The notes: generated from the sequence alone by a model not told the origin. 64,000 bases of DNA from Bacillus kexueae (GCF_022809095.1 NZ_JALAZE010000008.1:62001-126000); one strand, 5' to 3'; shown: positions 17,259-28,615, counted from the stretch's first letter. Numbers and translations are program-made.

Positions 17259-19451
17259 ATGACATCAACTTTACAATACATAAAAGAATGGAAAAAAGCG
17301 CTTCAAGCGGAAATTGTCCATCTAAAAAAATACGGAAGTACAAAATTTCCTATTAAAAACGGACGACTTGTCTCACATGAACCAACCTTTACGTATTATT
17401 TTGACGCAATTGTCCCGATGAACATCCCAAATGGTTCATCTATTCGTCTTGAATGGGGACATGTAAAAGAAACAGGAATTCTAGTCTCAGCAGATGGGGG
17501 AGGTGTTTTATTATCAGTTGAACGCTCCTTTGGAGACCTCATCCCGGAAGCAAACTTACTTCATGACCCATGGGAACTTTTAGATGAACTTTATGCGAGA
17601 ATTGATGAAATGAAAGAGAGTAAGAAAAAACGTGCAAGAGTAAAAAAACTCCTTCATCCGACAATGGAACCTAAACATCCGACGACAAGTATTAAAAGTT
17701 CTATCCATGAAGTCATTCTTCGTTCCAAATACAATCCTATCACATTTATTTGGGGACCACCTGGTACCGGGAAAACATACACGCTGGCTCGGGTTGCTGC
17801 AAATAAGTATATGAAAAACAAACGGGTGCTGCTTTTATCACACAGTAACCAAGCAGTCGATGTGTTGATGAACGAAATGGCAAGCTTTTTAGTACGGAAA
17901 GACCTATTGAAAGTAGGAGAAATCCTTCGATACGGTACACAAAACAGTGGTACTTTAGACGATAGCTATTCCATCACCACATCGCAATTGTTAGGAAGTC
18001 AACATCCCGATTTAGCAGAAAAAAGAGAGAAACTACTAAATGAACGAAAAGGAATAAAACAAGATTTAGCTCGATCTTACTCAAAAAGGGATTCAGAACA
18101 ATTAATGGAGATCGAAAAAGATTTAGCCTCACTATTAGAAAAAATTCGCAAGAAAGAAATAGATTTCGTAAAGGATGCAAAAGTAATTGGGACAACACTT
18201 GCGAAGGCAGCTAGCGATCCGACAATCTATGAAACAGAGTATGATCTCATTATTATTGATGAAGCAAGTATGGCGTATGTGCCACAAGCAGCGTTTGCCG
18301 CTTCATTAGGGAAACGGACCATTGTATGCGGAGACTTTATGCAATTACCACCTATCGCTCAAGGGCGGCATTCCCTTGTTACTAAATGGTTGAAGCAAGA
18401 CGTTTTTCACGCATCCGGGGTTGCAAAATCGGTCGACACGGGCGAACTTCATCCTCATTTGTTTTTATTACGTGAACAACGTCGGATGCACCCTGACATT
18501 TCAAGCTTTACTAACAATGTCATTTACCGAGCATTTGTCGGAGACCATAAAAGCGTCTTAACGAGCCGAAATGAATTAGTTTCACAAAAGCCGTTTGAGG
18601 AGAAAGCGTCCATTTTGCTTGACACGAGCAATACGGGTGACTATTGCTGGAAAGATGAAACGACGAAATCCTATGTCAACCTGTGGCAATTGTTACTCTC
18701 GTTTCAACTAATTCACGAAGGATATACAGCGGGCATACGTTCGATCGGCTATGTGACCCCGTATCGTGCACAAAGTATTCTAATGGAAAAGCTTCTTCAA
18801 GACATATATGAACATGAAAAGCATGTTGCAAACATCATCTCAGCAACTGTCCACCGATTCCAAGGAAGTGAGCGAGATATGATGATCTTTGATACGGTCG
18901 ATAGCTTCCCGAAGGAACGGCCAGGGATGCTTTTGATTGGGAGAGAAAGCGAACGGCTCATCAACGTCGCCATCACGCGAACGAAAGGGAAGTTTATTCA
19001 CGTCGGTAACATCGATTTTATGCAACAAAACATCTACCGGAGTCAAACGCTTCGAAAACTCGTTGACTATCAAATTGCGAGAGGACAAACTGTTTATCCA
19101 AACGAAATTGGGACATGGATTCAAAAACAGCATCCGAAGCTTCGATGGATGCATGCTAAAAAAATAGAACTGGTAATGCAGGACTTAAAAAACGCACGTC
19201 AATCCATTATGGTCGCCCTCCCGATAGGAGAACAGCTAAATTCTGAATGGAGGAACGCTCTAAAGCCATATAAAAACTATGTGAAAGTGATTCCATCCAC
19301 TCTACCATTTCCATTTCTTTTAATAGATGAACAATTAGTTTGGATTGGCCTTTTTCTCACGAACAAAGAAAAGAGAAAACCACCATTTGTTGCAGCTAGA
19401 TTACTTGCACCGTCGATTGGAAAATTTCTTACAACAACTATCCAAACATAA
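17259..19451 (+). CDS. Superfamily I DNA/RNA helicase (DNA2/NAM7-like)
   Basis: 730-residue cytosolic ATPase. The SF1 motifs appear in order: Walker A GPPGTGKT (166-173), motif Ia LLLSHSNQAVD, Walker B IIIDEAS, motif III CGDFMQLPP, motif IV LREQRRMHPDIS, motif V TVHRFQGSERD and motif VI NVAITRTKGKF. A lysine/glutamate-rich stretch between Walker A and B (about 255-305) looks like a coiled-coil insert. The first 150 residues form an N-terminal OB/barrel-like domain. The last 100 residues (from MQDLKNARQSIMVALP) recall a phospholipase-D-like nuclease fold, but no HKD motif is visible. Probable role in nucleic-acid remodelling or repair; the specific pathway is unknown. Confidence 0.88.
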   Translation: MTSTLQYIKEWKKALQAEIVHLKKYGSTKFPIKNGRLVSHEPTFTYYFDAIVPMNIPNGSSIRLEWGHVKETGILVSADGGGVLLSVERSFGDLIPEANLLHDPWELLDELYARIDEMKESKKKRARVKKLLHPTMEPKHPTTSIKSSIHEVILRSKYNPITFIWGPPGTGKTYTLARVAANKYMKNKRVLLLSHSNQAVDVLMNEMASFLVRKDLLKVGEILRYGTQNSGTLDDSYSITTSQLLGSQHPDLAEKREKLLNERKGIKQDLARSYSKRDSEQLMEIEKDLASLLEKIRKKEIDFVKDAKVIGTTLAKAASDPTIYETEYDLIIIDEASMAYVPQAAFAASLGKRTIVCGDFMQLPPIAQGRHSLVTKWLKQDVFHASGVAKSVDTGELHPHLFLLREQRRMHPDISSFTNNVIYRAFVGDHKSVLTSRNELVSQKPFEEKASILLDTSNTGDYCWKDETTKSYVNLWQLLLSFQLIHEGYTAGIRSIGYVTPYRAQSILMEKLLQDIYEHEKHVANIISATVHRFQGSERDMMIFDTVDSFPKERPGMLLIGRESERLINVAITRTKGKFIHVGNIDFMQQNIYRSQTLRKLVDYQIARGQTVYPNEIGTWIQKQHPKLRWMHAKKIELVMQDLKNARQSIMVALPIGEQLNSEWRNALKPYKNYVKVIPSTLPFPFLLIDEQLVWIGLFLTNKEKRKPPFVAARLLAPSIGKFLTTTIQT

Positions 19452-19696
19452 ATTACGAAGCGACGGTAAAAAGCTAGGGGGGACTCCAGCGGGAAAGCTC
19501 GAGTAACAGACCATTATTGCAGATGGGCTTTCCCGCTAGAGAAGCTGATAGATAAATAGAGAGGATAGCCGTGAATCTCGCCTGCAATAAAAAGGAGATT
19601 CTGCGAGGTTATAGAAGTTCGCTTGGAGCTAGACACCAAAAAAACGGTAAAGAGAATACTGGAACACTTTAACTTAAACTTTCTGTAACAATGAAG
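19452..19696. repeat. Interspersed repeat variant, copy B (shares only the tail)
   Basis: Bases about 19620-19690 match the right part of copies A and C (CGCTTGGAGCTAGACACCAA, then AACTTAAACTTTCTGTAAC). The left part is different: it has GGACTCCAGCGGGAAAGC facing GGGCTTTCCCGCT across 36 bases, and GAATCTCGC facing a diverged GAGATTCTGCGAG. No ORF is present in the 280-bp gap. Confidence 0.65.
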
Positions 19697-19730
19697 AAAG
19701 AGGCTGTCCTAATTGGGCAGCCTCTTTTTA
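19697..19730. terminator. Terminator between the helicase and ABC-F genes
   Basis: AAAGAGGCTG pairs with CAGCCTCTTT around an 11-base loop and is followed by TTTTTA on the plus strand. It sits directly beside the ABC-F stop codon and can serve both strands. Confidence 0.8.
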
Positions 19731-19731
19731 A

Positions 19732-21375
<1,644 letters not shown>

Positions 21376-21424
21376 TCATGTCTACGAAAGTATACCATTT
21401 TCTTTCGGAAATGGCGATGTTTGA

Positions 21425-21862
21425 TTATAGAGAAATAAAGGGTTTTGTTTCTACGGATGAGAAGACGACATGCGTTACCGTTGTAGCAAATGGAGAGACT
21501 TCATCAATAAATTGTTCAACATCTGAAAGAGAGTGAAAATACCGCTTCAATACAAAACAAGCACTACCAGCGATTCGATGACAAAACTCCACTTGTGGTA
21601 AGTTTGATACATATTTTTTGAAAGTATCATATTGACCGCCTTTAATCGTTACCTCAAAAAGACAACAAACCGGATAACCGACTTTTCCGTAATCAATTTG
21701 AATGGTATATCCTTTGATTATCCCAAACGATTCTAACTGTTTAATCCGCTCACTTATTGCTGGTGCAGAACGATTGAGAAGACGTGCTAATTCTCTCATG
21801 GATAGCCGACTATTTTTCATAAGTTCATCTATAATCTTCAAATCTAGGTCATCTAATTTCAT
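21425..21862 (-). CDS. Lrp/AsnC-family transcriptional regulator
   Basis: 145-residue DNA-binding protein. The N-terminal helix-turn-helix reads LDLKIIDELMKNSRLSMREL, then ARLLNRSAPAISERIKQLES. The C-terminal RAM (ligand-binding) domain runs from about 65 to 140, with KGYTIQIDYGKVGYPV at its start. Members sense amino acids and control their metabolism. The ligand is unknown. AAGGAG lies 13 bases before ATG 21862, a long spacing. It is divergent from a carboxymuconolactone-decarboxylase family gene that it may control, and 74 bases after it the ABC-F gene starts on the same strand. Confidence 0.9.
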   Translation of the reverse strand: MKLDDLDLKIIDELMKNSRLSMRELARLLNRSAPAISERIKQLESFGIIKGYTIQIDYGKVGYPVCCLFEVTIKGGQYDTFKKYVSNLPQVEFCHRIAGSACFVLKRYFHSLSDVEQFIDEVSPFATTVTHVVFSSVETKPFISL

Positions 21863-21979
21863 TTGAAAATTATTTCTCCTTCCAACCTTTAATTTGCCAT
21901 GTTTTTAAGAGAAAAACTTTACATCCATTATGTTATTGTACAGATATATTTATTACTATTATGGCAAGGAGGGAAGATA

Positions 21980-22384
21980 ATGACAATCATATCTTTATCG
22001 GATCACGGTGAAACACCTTTTGAAAAGATTTTAGGTCACAATGTAGACATTTTACAGGCATGGTCTCACTTACACGAAGTAGTAGTAAAAAAAGGGTTAT
22101 TATCCGCGACGCTTAAAGAGCAAGTGAGGAGAACGCTCGCACGACAAAATGGGTGTGAATATTGTCAAGTGAAAGGGATGCCGCAAAGACACCTATTTGA
22201 TGAAAAAACAACCGTAGCAGTGGCTTTTGCTGAAGTTTTTTTAAAGGAAAAAGGGAACGTTCCACCTTCTGCTGTCCATGTTTTGCAACAAACCTTTTGT
22301 GATGCTGAAATAAGTGAACTCGTTGCCTTTATTACGTTTATCACAGCATCTCAATATGTAGGTGCGATCTTAAAATTGTCCTAA
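21980..22384 (+). CDS. Carboxymuconolactone decarboxylase-like (AhpD-fold) protein
   Basis: 134-residue all-helical protein of the AhpD/CMD fold. The redox CxxC sits in RQNGCEYCQVKGMPQRH (Cys54 and Cys57) with a His eight residues after the second Cys, the layout of AhpD-like alkylhydroperoxidases. Probable role in thiol-based peroxide or NO defence; activity is not proven. The start ATG 21980 has GGAGGG six bases upstream. The longer open frame from 21899 is not supported. It is divergent from the Lrp regulator. Confidence 0.82.
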   Translation: MTIISLSDHGETPFEKILGHNVDILQAWSHLHEVVVKKGLLSATLKEQVRRTLARQNGCEYCQVKGMPQRHLFDEKTTVAVAFAEVFLKEKGNVPPSAVHVLQQTFCDAEISELVAFITFITASQYVGAILKLS

Positions 22385-22444
22385 GTGCTCTTCGTTGAAG
22401 GGCACTTCTAATTGACAACTTCAACTAAATTTTGCATACTATAG

Positions 22445-22497
22445 TTAGAAGATTATCTAAATATCTAAATGTAATTAATAATTAGAAATTTATCTAA
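22445..22497. promoter_or_regulatory. Twin operator TTAGA-N6-TCTAA before sdpR
   Basis: Two copies of the inverted repeat TTAGA-N6-TCTAA lie at 22445-22460 and 22482-22497, 37 bases apart. Each is followed by ATATCTAAA. The second ends 12 bases before the ribosome-binding site of sdpR, so binding would block initiation. They are the likely autorepressor sites. Confidence 0.7.
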
Positions 22498-22523
22498 ATA
22501 TCTAAAAAGAGGGGGGAACACCA

Positions 22524-22808
22524 TTGTCTTTTAATGACGCATTTAAAGCGATTTCAGATCCCAGTCGTAGACGGATTTTATCTTTGCTGAAAAAAGGAGA
22601 TTTGACAGCAGGTGAGATTGCATCCCACTTTGATATGCAAAAGCCGAGTGTTTCGCATCATTTAAAGCTTTTAAAACAAGCGGATTTAGTGCACGATGAG
22701 CGAAGAGGACAGCATATCTACTATTCGCTTAATACGACGGTGTTTCAAGAACTTTTAAGTTGGTTTTACGATATTTTAGAAAAGGATGGGGAAAGAAATG
22801 AAAAATAA
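22524..22808 (+). CDS. sdpR: ArsR-family repressor, SdpR-like
   Basis: 94-residue winged helix-turn-helix repressor. FKAISDPSRRRILSLLKKGD and EIASHFDMQKPSVSHHLKLL (recognition helix) followed by the wing DERRGQHIYYSLN are typical of SdpR and its relatives. No metal-binding Cys is present, so it is not a metal sensor. In B. subtilis SdpR represses its own operon and is sequestered at the membrane by SdpI bound to the SdpC toxin. TTG 22524 is the start, with GAGGGGGG seven bases upstream. It overlaps sdpI by 11 bases. The toxin genes sdpABC are not in this window. Confidence 0.88.
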   Translation: MSFNDAFKAISDPSRRRILSLLKKGDLTAGEIASHFDMQKPSVSHHLKLLKQADLVHDERRGQHIYYSLNTTVFQELLSWFYDILEKDGERNEK

Positions 22809-23433
22809 TCGTTTCTTTATATTTATTATTGTTTTGTCATTTTTAGCAGGTTTACTCGCACTGCCGTATTTACCTGAACAAGTGGCTATTCATTGGAATG
22901 CTGCAGGAGAGCCAGATAATTATGGTCATAAATTATTCGGCGCATTATTCCTGCCTATTATGATGATATTTCTACTCGGCTTGTTTCACATATTGCCGTC
23001 CATTGACCCGAAAAAAAAGAATTATACCCATTTTAAACAGAGCTATCAAATTCTTATAAACACACTCGCCATTGTCTTTTTGATCATTCACCTTTCATTA
23101 CTTGGTAGCAACTTAGGTTATAACATTGATATTTCATTTGTCGTTCCACTTGTCATCGGTCTATTATTTATCGTCATTGGAAACTACATGCCGAAAATGA
23201 AACATAACTATTTTGTCGGAATACGTACACCTTGGACACTTGCGAGTGAACGCGTATGGTACAAAACACACCGACTTGGAGGGAAGGTATTCGTATTCAT
23301 GGGAGTGGTTGCCATTTTCTCTTTATGGACGGAAGGGACTTGGCGATTCATCGTATTTATTTCAGTTACACTCGCTAGTACACTCTTTTTAATCATCCAG
23401 TCGTATCGATATTACAAACAGGAAACAAAGTAA
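22798..23433 (+). CDS. sdpI: SdpI-like immunity/signalling membrane protein
   Basis: 211-residue inner-membrane protein with about six helices. The N-terminal DUF1648 signature reads LPEQVAIHWNAAGEPDNYG, and the C-terminal SdpI part has GNYMPKMKHNYFVGIRTPWT and then RVWYKTHRLGGKVF. In B. subtilis SdpI protects against the SdpC toxin and captures SdpR. Here it is translationally coupled to sdpR. ATG 22798 is preferred over ATG 22786, which directly abuts its AAAGG. A terminator follows at once. Confidence 0.88.
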   Translation: MKNNRFFIFIIVLSFLAGLLALPYLPEQVAIHWNAAGEPDNYGHKLFGALFLPIMMIFLLGLFHILPSIDPKKKNYTHFKQSYQILINTLAIVFLIIHLSLLGSNLGYNIDISFVVPLVIGLLFIVIGNYMPKMKHNYFVGIRTPWTLASERVWYKTHRLGGKVFVFMGVVAIFSLWTEGTWRFIVFISVTLASTLFLIIQSYRYYKQETK

Positions 23434-23442
23434 ATGGTATTA

Positions 23443-23473
23443 GGTGCATCGACATTCCGATGCACCCTTTTTG
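23443..23473 (+). terminator. Terminator of sdpRI
   Basis: GGTGCATCG pairs with CGATGCACC around a 6-base loop and is followed by CTTTTTG. It lies ten bases after the sdpI stop. Confidence 0.88.
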
Positions 23474-23520
23474 TAATACATGGTAAAATTGGTAGGAATG
23501 TACGAAAGGGGGGAGGGCGT

Positions 23521-23958
23521 ATGCGGTGGATTCCTTTTATTCTACTTTTATGCTTATTTCCGGCTGTCGCATATGGAGAAGCAACGGTCATTCTAAAAGG
23601 AGAAGCGGCTGGTTACTCCTATTCTATTAACGATGGAAAATGGAATGTTCAAAAGGGAGAGCGTTCGAAAGAAGTTGTTGAATCTGATGAAAATCGTGAA
23701 GCTTTATTTCAGTACCAAGAGACCATTGAAAGTTTAAAATCGACTCTCAGCACCATCATCATAACATTCGTATATTTAAGCATCGTCGTCTTAGCAGGAT
23801 TTTACGTTCGGAAAAAGACGTGGAAAGGTGAAGGTCTTACCATTGTCTTCTTTTTTGGTCTCATAGCGATATGGATTCTTGTTGAACATCTAATTGATTA
23901 TTCAAGATACTTGAAAGACGTTCAGTATTATTTCGAACGCATCATACTGTACATTTAA
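23521..23958 (+). CDS. Exported membrane protein of unknown function
   Basis: 145 residues. A signal peptide occupies about 1-19 (MRWIPFILLLCLFPAVAYG). A short polar region of about 60 residues follows, then two C-terminal transmembrane helices (IIITFVYLSIVVLAGFYV and LTIVFFFGLIAIWILVEHL). I do not recognise the family. The layout (secreted segment tethered by helices) suggests an extracytoplasmic function at the membrane. ATG 23521 has AAGGGGGGAGGG a few bases upstream. It is separated from sdpI by a terminator, so it is probably not part of that system. Confidence 0.65.
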   Translation: MRWIPFILLLCLFPAVAYGEATVILKGEAAGYSYSINDGKWNVQKGERSKEVVESDENREALFQYQETIESLKSTLSTIIITFVYLSIVVLAGFYVRKKTWKGEGLTIVFFFGLIAIWILVEHLIDYSRYLKDVQYYFERIILYI

Positions 23959-23963
23959 AACGA

Positions 23964-23992
23964 AACCGGTTAGTGACAGTACCTAACCGGTT
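23964..23992. terminator. Hairpin between convergent genes
   Basis: A perfect 10-bp stem (AACCGGTTAG / CTAACCGGTT) with a 9-base loop lies between the stops at 23958 and 24003. T tracts are weak. Confidence 0.6.
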
Positions 23993-24002
23993 CATTTACT
24001 GA

Positions 24003-25265
24003 TCATTTTTCCAATGAAACATCTGGATTCGGGACAAAAATGAGAATGATGCCACCGATCATAAATAAGACGATAAGGCTGAATACCCCCATGCTGGATT
24101 GTCCTGTAAGTTGTGCCGTTAATCCAACTAAAAGTGGTCCCATTATGGAAGCGAACTTACCAAAAATATTATAAAACCCGAAAAACTCATTCGCATTCTT
24201 TTTCGGAACGAGCTTTGCAAAGTAAGAGCGGCTCAACGCTTGAATACCACCTTGTGACGAGGCAACAAGCATTGCTAAAATCCAAAAGTCTAAAGTTGAA
24301 TCCATAAAGTAAGCGTAAATACAGACAATCGTATATATGAAAATCCCCACATAAAGCATGTTCTTACCCGTATATCGGTCGGCTAATTTTCCATATAAAA
24401 TAGCAAAAGGAGCGGCAACAACTTGTGTGACAAATAAGATAATTAATAAATTCGTAGCTGAAATGCCTAAATCCGTTCCGTAAGCAGTCGACATGGAAAT
24501 GATTGTTCCAACTCCATCAATGTAAAAGAAGTAGGCCAAGAGGAAGAGAAATAGGGGACGGTATTTTTTAATTTCTTTCATTGTATTAAATAGTCGCTTG
24601 AAGCTCATTTGGATTGGTCGTTTCTCCCGTTCAATAAAATGAATTTGCGAAACGTTCTTTAATAAAGGTATCGTAAATAATAACCACCATAAAGCCGTGA
24701 TGAGGAAAGCAATTTTACTTGCGACAGCGGTACTGATTGGAAGGACACCACTTTGAGACGAAAGGATGATGGCAATGCTAATGATAAATGGAATCGTGCT
24801 ACCAATATAGCCAAATCCGAAACCGAATGCTGAAACACGATTCATTCGATCTTCCGTCGTAACATCTACTAAAAAAGCATCGTAAAACACGTTTGCCCCC
24901 GTTGAACCAATGGTAGCTACAGTATAACAAACGAGAAGCCATAACCACGCATCACTCGGAATAAATGCTAGCACGGCCGTCGCACTCACACCTACTCCAA
25001 AGAAGAAGGCAAAAAACTTCTTCTTTAACCCTTCATAATCGGCGATTGTACCTAAAATGGGGGCTATCATAGCGAGGATAAACGTTGCTATTGCGATTGT
25101 ATAACCTAAGTAAGCGGTGGAATTAGCCCCCGATACACCACTACTTGTCGCAGCTGCTTTATAAAATAACGGAAATATTGCGGTCGTAATAATAATGGAG
25201 TAGGCGGAATTCGCCCAATCATAAAAAATCCAACTGCGCTCATCTTTTGAAAAACGCTTTTTCAT
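24003..25265 (-). CDS. MFS transporter, UMF1 (YxiO-like) family
   Basis: 420-residue inner-membrane carrier with about 12 helices. The N-terminal SWIFYDWANSAYSIIITT is the hallmark of the UMF1/Atg22-like group; GTIADYEGLKKKFFAFF is the loop 2-3 motif and GIQALSRSYFAKLVPKK lies in the second half. The substrate is unknown; eukaryotic Atg22 exports amino acids from vacuoles. The start ATG 25265 has GGAGGGG at a normal distance, while ATG 25271 abuts it. A nucleotide pyrophosphatase-like gene lies 21 bases upstream on the same strand, so the two are probably cotranscribed. Confidence 0.87.
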   Translation of the reverse strand: MKKRFSKDERSWIFYDWANSAYSIIITTAIFPLFYKAAATSSGVSGANSTAYLGYTIAIATFILAMIAPILGTIADYEGLKKKFFAFFFGVGVSATAVLAFIPSDAWLWLLVCYTVATIGSTGANVFYDAFLVDVTTEDRMNRVSAFGFGFGYIGSTIPFIISIAIILSSQSGVLPISTAVASKIAFLITALWWLLFTIPLLKNVSQIHFIEREKRPIQMSFKRLFNTMKEIKKYRPLFLFLLAYFFYIDGVGTIISMSTAYGTDLGISATNLLIILFVTQVVAAPFAILYGKLADRYTGKNMLYVGIFIYTIVCIYAYFMDSTLDFWILAMLVASSQGGIQALSRSYFAKLVPKKNANEFFGFYNIFGKFASIMGPLLVGLTAQLTGQSSMGVFSLIVLFMIGGIILIFVPNPDVSLEK

Positions 25266-25286
25266 TTTCATCCCCTCCAAACGGGT

Positions 25287-26597
25287 TTAATTTAAATTTA
25301 GCATTTCATTTATGACACGACCGTCCACACCATCAAACCGTAGACCAAGTATCCGAGCAAGTGTTGGCCCTTCGTCGATTAGCTCCATTTTCGGCACTTC
25401 AACCCTGTCTCGAATCCCGTTTCCTTTTGCGATAAAAACAGTCCCGTATTGAGGTTTTTCAGGAGAGTATCCGTGACTAGCAAGTGTAAAACGTTTCTGT
25501 TCAACATCTTTTTTTGTAATGGTTTCTAGTAACTCTCCAGTAAGATATTCAGTGAAATAAAACCCTCTTTTTGCCTCTAACATTAAAAAGCAATGATTGT
25601 CCGCTCCTAAAGCATCTGCTTCCTTACCTGTATAGACTTGCTCGATTCCGTAGTTCTCATCTTTTGCTAAATTTGAACATAAGCCAAACACAGCTTTCTT
25701 CGTTTCAAGGTCTCGTTCATCTTTGATGTAAATGTATGCCGACCCATCACAACTTTTACAATACGCTTTCCAATTGATAACGCGCCCTTTTTCATTCACT
25801 TCGATAAATTTCTGTTTTTTCAATAACACATTAAGATTTATCGCTCGTGAATGATCTAATTGACTATGATCACCTAAAAGCACAATAGTGGAATGTTCGT
25901 ATATTCCTGCCTCTTTTAACGCTTCTACGATTCGCCCGAGACGTTGATTGTGACGAGAGAGGGCGTCGTGTGCCTGTCTGGATGAAAACCCATGATAATG
26001 TCTCATTGAATCCAAATCAACGAAGTGCACAAGGAGAAGGTTCGGTTTTTTCTTCGTAATAGTATAGACAGTAGATTCTAAAACAAAATCATCAAGTGCA
26101 TGCTGCTGCAATCCGTTTCGTAGACGACCAAATTTCGCATTACAAATGATTTGAAAGAGGGGAGACCCATTACGTAAAGACACAGGAATTTGATGATGCC
26201 ATGGGCGATTGGCAAATATTTCGGGCATATTATAATCGATATTAGCTTGAGCTGTTACAGGCCATAATAAAGCTGCAGTCGTTAATCCTGCTTTTTTTGC
26301 TTCGTCATAGAGAGTGGTACTTTGTATGTGCTTTCGATGCCAATACCAATCTGGGGATGTTGCTCCAGGTTGAAGGAACGTATTATTAATTACTCCATGG
26401 CGGTTTGGATAGTTCCCAGTCACAATTGTTGTATGGCAAGGATACGTTAAGGAAGGGTAAATTGATTTTACATTACGGCAATAGCTCCCATTATCTATAA
26501 AATCCCGAAAATGAGGTAAATCCTGCAATATCGGAAAATCTGTTGAGGCGAGACAATCAAAGGAAATGACAATTAGATGATCGGTTAGTCGCTTCAT
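25287..26597 (-). CDS. Nucleotide pyrophosphatase/phosphodiesterase (NPP) family protein
   Basis: About 436 residues of the alkaline-phosphatase superfamily. VISFDCLAS at the N-terminus supplies a metal-binding Asp, SIYPSLTYPCHTTIVTGNYP carries the nucleophile Thr, and HFVDLDSMRHYHG, GDHSQ and ASHGYSPE supply the other zinc ligands. No signal peptide is seen, so the enzyme is probably cytosolic. Members cleave nucleotide or phospholipid phosphodiesters. The start ATG 26597 has GGAGG six bases upstream. It precedes the UMF1 transporter by 21 bases. Confidence 0.85.
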   Translation of the reverse strand: MKRLTDHLIVISFDCLASTDFPILQDLPHFRDFIDNGSYCRNVKSIYPSLTYPCHTTIVTGNYPNRHGVINNTFLQPGATSPDWYWHRKHIQSTTLYDEAKKAGLTTAALLWPVTAQANIDYNMPEIFANRPWHHQIPVSLRNGSPLFQIICNAKFGRLRNGLQQHALDDFVLESTVYTITKKKPNLLLVHFVDLDSMRHYHGFSSRQAHDALSRHNQRLGRIVEALKEAGIYEHSTIVLLGDHSQLDHSRAINLNVLLKKQKFIEVNEKGRVINWKAYCKSCDGSAYIYIKDERDLETKKAVFGLCSNLAKDENYGIEQVYTGKEADALGADNHCFLMLEAKRGFYFTEYLTGELLETITKKDVEQKRFTLASHGYSPEKPQYGTVFIAKGNGIRDRVEVPKMELIDEGPTLARILGLRFDGVDGRVINEMLNLN

Positions 26598-26712
26598 ACA
26601 TACCTCCAAACGATCAGAAATTCTTACTCCTACTCTCATCATATACTAGAAAGAAAAAGAAAAGTAGGAAATTTATATGATATGATAGATAAAAATCGTA
26701 TGGAGGATATCA

Positions 26713-27087
26713 ATGAAAGTATTAAGGTATATTTTAATGCTACTTCCTGTTCCGTTTTTGTTTCACTTTTATGAATATAATCAGCATTTAGCAAAGAAAG
26801 AGCCTGTCCTTTTATTCCCTTTCTTTCTCTTTCTCATTATGATTGTCGGATACCAATTACGGAAGGTTCGGTTCACGTTGTTCATCGTAATTAACTTAAC
26901 AGTGACCATCTTTTCTTTAGTGCTCGGATTCATTTTACTCAAGGATGATGGCACATGGTTTAAACCTTATGGAAGAGATATAGCCATTGTATTTACTTCG
27001 TTAATTTATATGATTGGTCTGTTATTCGTAAGATGGATGTACAAGACGTCTTCCTCGAAGAAAAGAGCGGGAGATATCTCAACATAA
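26713..27087 (+). CDS. Small membrane protein of unknown function
   Basis: 124 residues with four hydrophobic helices and a positively charged tail (TSSSKKRAGD). ATG 26713 has GGAGG seven bases upstream, which supports it as a real gene. I do not recognise the family. It is divergent from the NPP gene and 72 bases before the SelO start, so it could share a transcript with it. Confidence 0.6.
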   Translation: MKVLRYILMLLPVPFLFHFYEYNQHLAKKEPVLLFPFFLFLIMIVGYQLRKVRFTLFIVINLTVTIFSLVLGFILLKDDGTWFKPYGRDIAIVFTSLIYMIGLLFVRWMYKTSSSKKRAGDIST

Positions 27088-27159
27088 CGATTCGGTTTAT
27101 AGAAATACATGAAAATACGTAGCATAGCGATTTGACCTATAATGGAAAGGATGATCAAA

Positions 27160-28614
27160 TTGTCAATAGGGTGGAATTTTAAGAACAGTTATATACAACT
27201 ACCTCCCAAAATGTATACCTTGTTAAACCCTACACCTGTTGAAGCGCCAAAAGCTGTTATCATAAACGAATGTTTAGCTCAAGAACTCGGTTTATCAAAT
27301 AATGAACTTCAATCGAGCGGAGGAATCGAGATACTAGCAGGAAATGAAGTTCCAGAAGGAGCTGAGCCGCTCGCTCAAGCATATGCTGGACATCAATTTG
27401 GACACTTCAATCGACTCGGCGACGGAAGAGCCATTTTGTTAGGAGAGCATATGACACCAAATGGGGAACGGTTCGATATTCAGTTAAAAGGTTCCGGTCG
27501 AACACCGTATTCCCGTGGTGGAGATGGCCGAGCTGCTCTCGGACCGATGCTAAGGGAATATTTGATTAGTGAAGCCATGTTCGGATTACGTATTCCGACA
27601 ACTCGGAGTTTAGCGGTTGTCGAAACGGGTGAGACCATTATTCGTGATCGTTTATTACCTGGGGCCATTTTAACACGGGTAGCCCAAAGTCATTTGCGAG
27701 TAGGAACTTTTCAATTCATAGCTCAATTTGGAACTTATGATGAAGCAAAAGTATTGGCAGACTATGCAATTAATCGACATTACCCGGAGGTCCTTTTAGA
27801 TGACCAACCGTATTTAGCATTTTTCAAGGAAGTCATAAAAAAGCAGGCATCATTAATTGCCAAATGGCAACTAGTTGGTTTCGTACACGGAGTTATGAAT
27901 ACCGATAATATGACCATTAGTGGTGAAACGATTGATTACGGACCTTGTGCATTCATGGATACGTACCATTTAGCAACCGTTTTTAGCTCAATTGATTATC
28001 AAGGGCGGTATGAATACGGAAACCAACCGTATATGGCAAGTTGGAATTTAGCTCGACTTGCGGAAAGCATTCTCCCGCTACTAAATGAAGATGAAGAGCA
28101 AGCCTTAAAACTTGCAAAAGAGGCATTATCAACATTTGCAACTCTTTATCAACATAATTGGCGGGAAGGGATGAAAGGGAAGCTTGGACTCGTTGGAGAT
28201 GAGGATGGCGATGAAGAACTTGTGAAAGAACTGTTAGACTTGATGCAGGAGGGGAAAGCAGACTACACAAATACGTTCCGGTCTCTAACACTCGATCTCT
28301 TTGATGAAATGAAGCTTTTCCAAACCAATTCCTTTAAAGATTGGTACCATAAATGGCAGGAGCGGCTAAAAATTCAGCAAGAATCTAATGATGTGATCAA
28401 GGAACGTATGAGAAAACACAATCCAGCAATCATTCCTCGGAATTATCTCGTAGAAGAAGCATTACAAGCAGCAGAAATGAATAAGGACTTATCGAAAATA
28501 AATGAATTGCTCAATGTGTTCAAAAACCCATATGCTTATACAAAAGATCAAGAAAAGTATGCTAAACTTCCACCGGTTACGGATGAACCGTATCAAACCT
28601 TTTGTGGAACATAA
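27160..28614 (+). CDS. selO: SelO/YdiU family protein adenylyltransferase (UPF0061)
   Basis: About 484 residues with a pseudokinase fold that transfers AMP to Ser, Thr or Tyr of target proteins in redox stress. The family blocks are [71 protein letters not shown] and DYGPCAFMD. They include the inverted kinase ATP site and metal-binding Asn/Asp. TTG 27160 is chosen since AAAGG lies nine bases upstream; the ATG at 27142 has no site. It lacks the C-terminal selenocysteine/Cys extension found in animals. It ends at a strong terminator. Confidence 0.92.
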   Translation: MSIGWNFKNSYIQLPPKMYTLLNPTPVEAPKAVIINECLAQELGLSNNELQSSGGIEILAGNEVPEGAEPLAQAYAGHQFGHFNRLGDGRAILLGEHMTPNGERFDIQLKGSGRTPYSRGGDGRAALGPMLREYLISEAMFGLRIPTTRSLAVVETGETIIRDRLLPGAILTRVAQSHLRVGTFQFIAQFGTYDEAKVLADYAINRHYPEVLLDDQPYLAFFKEVIKKQASLIAKWQLVGFVHGVMNTDNMTISGETIDYGPCAFMDTYHLATVFSSIDYQGRYEYGNQPYMASWNLARLAESILPLLNEDEEQALKLAKEALSTFATLYQHNWREGMKGKLGLVGDEDGDEELVKELLDLMQEGKADYTNTFRSLTLDLFDEMKLFQTNSFKDWYHKWQERLKIQQESNDVIKERMRKHNPAIIPRNYLVEEALQAAEMNKDLSKINELLNVFKNPYAYTKDQEKYAKLPPVTDEPYQTFCGT

Positions 28615-28615
28615 T

